From NCBI GenBank assembly GCA_045132055.1, contig JBGURP010000055.1, forward strand, positions 124,001-188,000: a DNA stretch of 64,000 nt, written 5' to 3'. The notes under the pieces are model-generated. The model saw only the letters and a program-made list of their open reading frames with translations, searched no databases and was not told where the DNA came from. Position 1 is the stretch's first letter. Every line of letters starts with the position of its first letter. Both the position numbers and the translations under genes were made by a program. Shown here piece after piece: positions 63,011 through 64,000 of this stretch. This DNA is from F23-D06 sp045132055 (lineage in GTDB: Bacteria; Bacteroidota; Bacteroidia; Bacteroidales; WCHB1-69).

Positions 63011-63103
63011 TTATTTTACTTTTCGCTTGTAAAGTAAAATAAAAGCACTGTTATTTTACTTTTGGCGGAGAAAGTAAAATAAGCTGTCTTATTATTTTAC
63101 TTT
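63011..63103. promoter_or_regulatory. Two palindromes plus a half site upstream of fic
   Basis: TTATTTTACTTT and its complement AAAGTAAAATAA make two perfect inverted repeats with 12-bp arms and 8-bp centres at 63011-63042 and 63051-63082. A third TTATTTTACTTT half site is at 63092-63103. The starts are 40 and 41 bp apart, about four helical turns. This is typical of a cooperative operator, probably for autoregulation of fic. Confidence 0.75.
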
Positions 63104-63177
63104 CCATAAAAATCATTTAGGAGTGTTACGGCCAGCGGCGGGAAGATGATGGATAAGATAACGCGAATGAGGGACAT
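63100..63177 (-). pseudogene. Truncated YqaE/Pmp3 gene fragment
   Basis: The minus strand reads MSLIRVILSIIFPPLAVT and then stops after a few unrelated codons (TLLNDFYGK). It keeps only the first half of the 51-residue protein. The break with the full copy is right after PPLAV. It marks the outer side of the fic module. Confidence 0.8.
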
Positions 63178-63178
63178 A
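63128..63178. repeat. 51-bp repeat, copy 2 (Pmp3 5' end beyond fic)
   Basis: Direct repeat of 61761-61811 with 6 differences. The two copies bracket the fic gene and its operator. Confidence 0.85.
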
Positions 63179-63328
63179 GATTATTCGGTTTTATTATTGT
63201 TTGATTTTGATATCTCAGAGTAAAAAAGTTGTGGATTTCGAAATGTAGATGATTGCTGTTGCTGCTCTAATGAGTTCTATATAATGGATATTAATGAATT
63301 ATTAAATTGTGTGATAACATTTAAACTT
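63178..63328. other. Gap between the Pmp3 fragment and the DUF723 endonuclease gene
   Basis: No gene is recognised in these 151 bp. The stretch is AT-rich. I see no clear promoter or terminator here. Confidence 0.4.
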
Positions 63329-64000
63329 TCATATATTGTCTTCTCCAAAATCAAAAGACAGCTGTTGCTCCCACATGTAACTATCAGCAACCATTCCTTT
63401 CTCTTTTATAGCTTTTAGCAGTAGTCTCATACTTTCAAAAACATGATAGGGGTACTTAATATGAGCATTTGAGTAGTATAGTAAACGAATTCCGTGTTCT
63501 TCACATAATCTTTTCTTTGCCTCATCGCGTTCAATTGTCAGATTGTAATAATCTTCGCCGCCGAATAATTTTGTAGGATAGAAATGTTGACCTCCTTGAC
63601 ATTCTATTGCCACTCCATATTCTGGCAAAAAGAAATCCAAAAACATATTGCGATTGTATTTTAACCAATCAAATCCCTTTTCCTGTTCAAATGCAATATT
63701 ATTAGCTAATAAAAGATGTCGTATTTCGCCTTCCATGTTACTTTCTGGGCATGTGGGACATCCTGCGCCAAAGAGATGATTGTTTGGAGTTTGCCAGAAT
63801 TCCCCATGCTCTGGACAAATTATACAGACTTTCGTCGCTGTATTCTTATATTGAACTTTAGAGTAATCATACTTGTCTTCGTGGACAAGTTTTGCTTTCT
63901 CAATAAACTCTTCATTTGTTAAACGTTTACTTCCTCCACAAATCGGACATCCATATCCGCGGTAATGTACACTTGCCCTTTGCCAAAATTTCCCATGTTT
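63329..64000 (-). CDS. DUF723 / Vsr-fold (PD-(D/E)XK) endonuclease, 5' part outside window
   Basis: The frame is open to the right edge, so 223 residues are seen and the N-terminus is missing. Two treble-clef-type repeats lie in the visible part: HYRGYGCPICGGSKRLTNEE, then FIEKAKLVHEDKYDYSKVQY and a second CPTC knuckle, as in the DUF723 repeats of phage-type homing endonucleases. A C-terminal nuclease domain follows, with FLDFFLPEYGVAIECQGGQH (E-x-Q of a Vsr/DUF559-like site) and RLCEEHGIRLLYYSN. It is likely a mobile or phage-derived nuclease. Confidence 0.82.
   Translation of the reverse strand, partial: KHGKFWQRASVHYRGYGCPICGGSKRLTNEEFIEKAKLVHEDKYDYSKVQYKNTATKVCIICPEHGEFWQTPNNHLFGAGCPTCPESNMEGEIRHLLLANNIAFEQEKGFDWLKYNRNMFLDFFLPEYGVAIECQGGQHFYPTKLFGGEDYYNLTIERDEAKKRLCEEHGIRLLYYSNAHIKYPYHVFESMRLLLKAIKEKGMVADSYMWEQQLSFDFGEDNI

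Noticed and set aside
63011..63103. CRISPR array upstream of fic
   Set aside because: The spaced repeats are inverted pairs with identical 8-bp gaps, and there are only two and a half units with no cas genes. They are operator-like.
1..64000. tRNA, rRNA or riboswitch genes
   Set aside because: No cloverleaf, rRNA-like or known riboswitch core was seen in the intergenic stretches by eye. A covariance-model search was not possible.

Overview
The window looks like chromosome of a member of the Bacteroidota, most likely order Bacteroidales. Several upstream regions carry the Bacteroidota -7 box TAnnTTTG (two of them with a -33 box 19 bp away). Two genes end in type IX secretion (T9SS) type A sorting domains. 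The housekeeping genes (a short AMP nucleosidase, a TrkH/TrkA pair, a two-cluster Fe-S CCG protein, AroB, YitT) have the forms usual in that order. No rRNA, tRNA or CRISPR array was seen. I cannot name a species.

Layout. Positions 1-13783 are ordinary core genes: the end of typA, aroB and amn on the + strand, then on the - strand a small outer membrane protein, gapA, a probable operon serS - TPR protein - rsmA - chagasin-like inhibitor - glycosyltransferase, a YD-like repeat protein, a U32 peptidase-family protein and an RluB/RsuA-type pseudouridine synthase. Positions 14079-36291 are an accessory island described below. Positions 36324-50054 return to core genes on the - strand: DUF59, YitT, dnaG, an S41 protease, mutS2, miaB, a T9SS cargo protein, an Fe-S reductase-like protein and priA. 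From 50208 onward the window mixes core genes (ogt, a HAD hydrolase, trkH/trkA) with small accessory modules: DUF4160/DUF2442, a DUF4143 ATPase, an orphan Vsr endonuclease, a Fic protein and a DUF723-type nuclease.

The island is the main interest. A 3013-residue SpvB/RHS (YD-repeat) polymorphic-toxin protein is encoded on the - strand at 19173-28214. A T9SS cargo gene and a tyrosine recombinase lie just upstream of it. Six short orphan cassettes surround it. Each has a short leader, one 61-residue copy of the RHS core end (FTFSAKEKD to DPNGE), a different C-terminal tip, and a following small gene for an exported or lipid-anchored protein. Three cassettes lie downstream of the RHS gene in the same orientation. 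Three, plus a remnant of a fourth, lie beyond the recombinase in the opposite orientation. The RHS body, the T9SS gene and the recombinase are therefore flanked by inverted copies of the core block. Recombination between the RHS copy and a right-hand copy would flip about 12-15 kb and give the RHS body a new tip with its partner already in place. Five of the seven tips carry metallopeptidase-like motifs (three HExxH, two JAMM-like), and all seven partners have signal peptides or lipoboxes. The array arrangement is seen directly in the sequence. Tip switching and immunity are inference.

A second pattern is at the right end. Two single-gene modules, the DUF4143 ATPase and the Fic protein, sit directly upstream of a small resident gene (a NUDIX hydrolase and a Pmp3-family protein). 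In each case a copy of that resident gene's 5' end lies on the far side of the module, and palindromic operator-like sequences lie between the copy and the module. This suggests insertion into gene starts with the resident 5' end regenerated. Short G/A-rich dispersed repeats occur between genes and have also entered three coding sequences.
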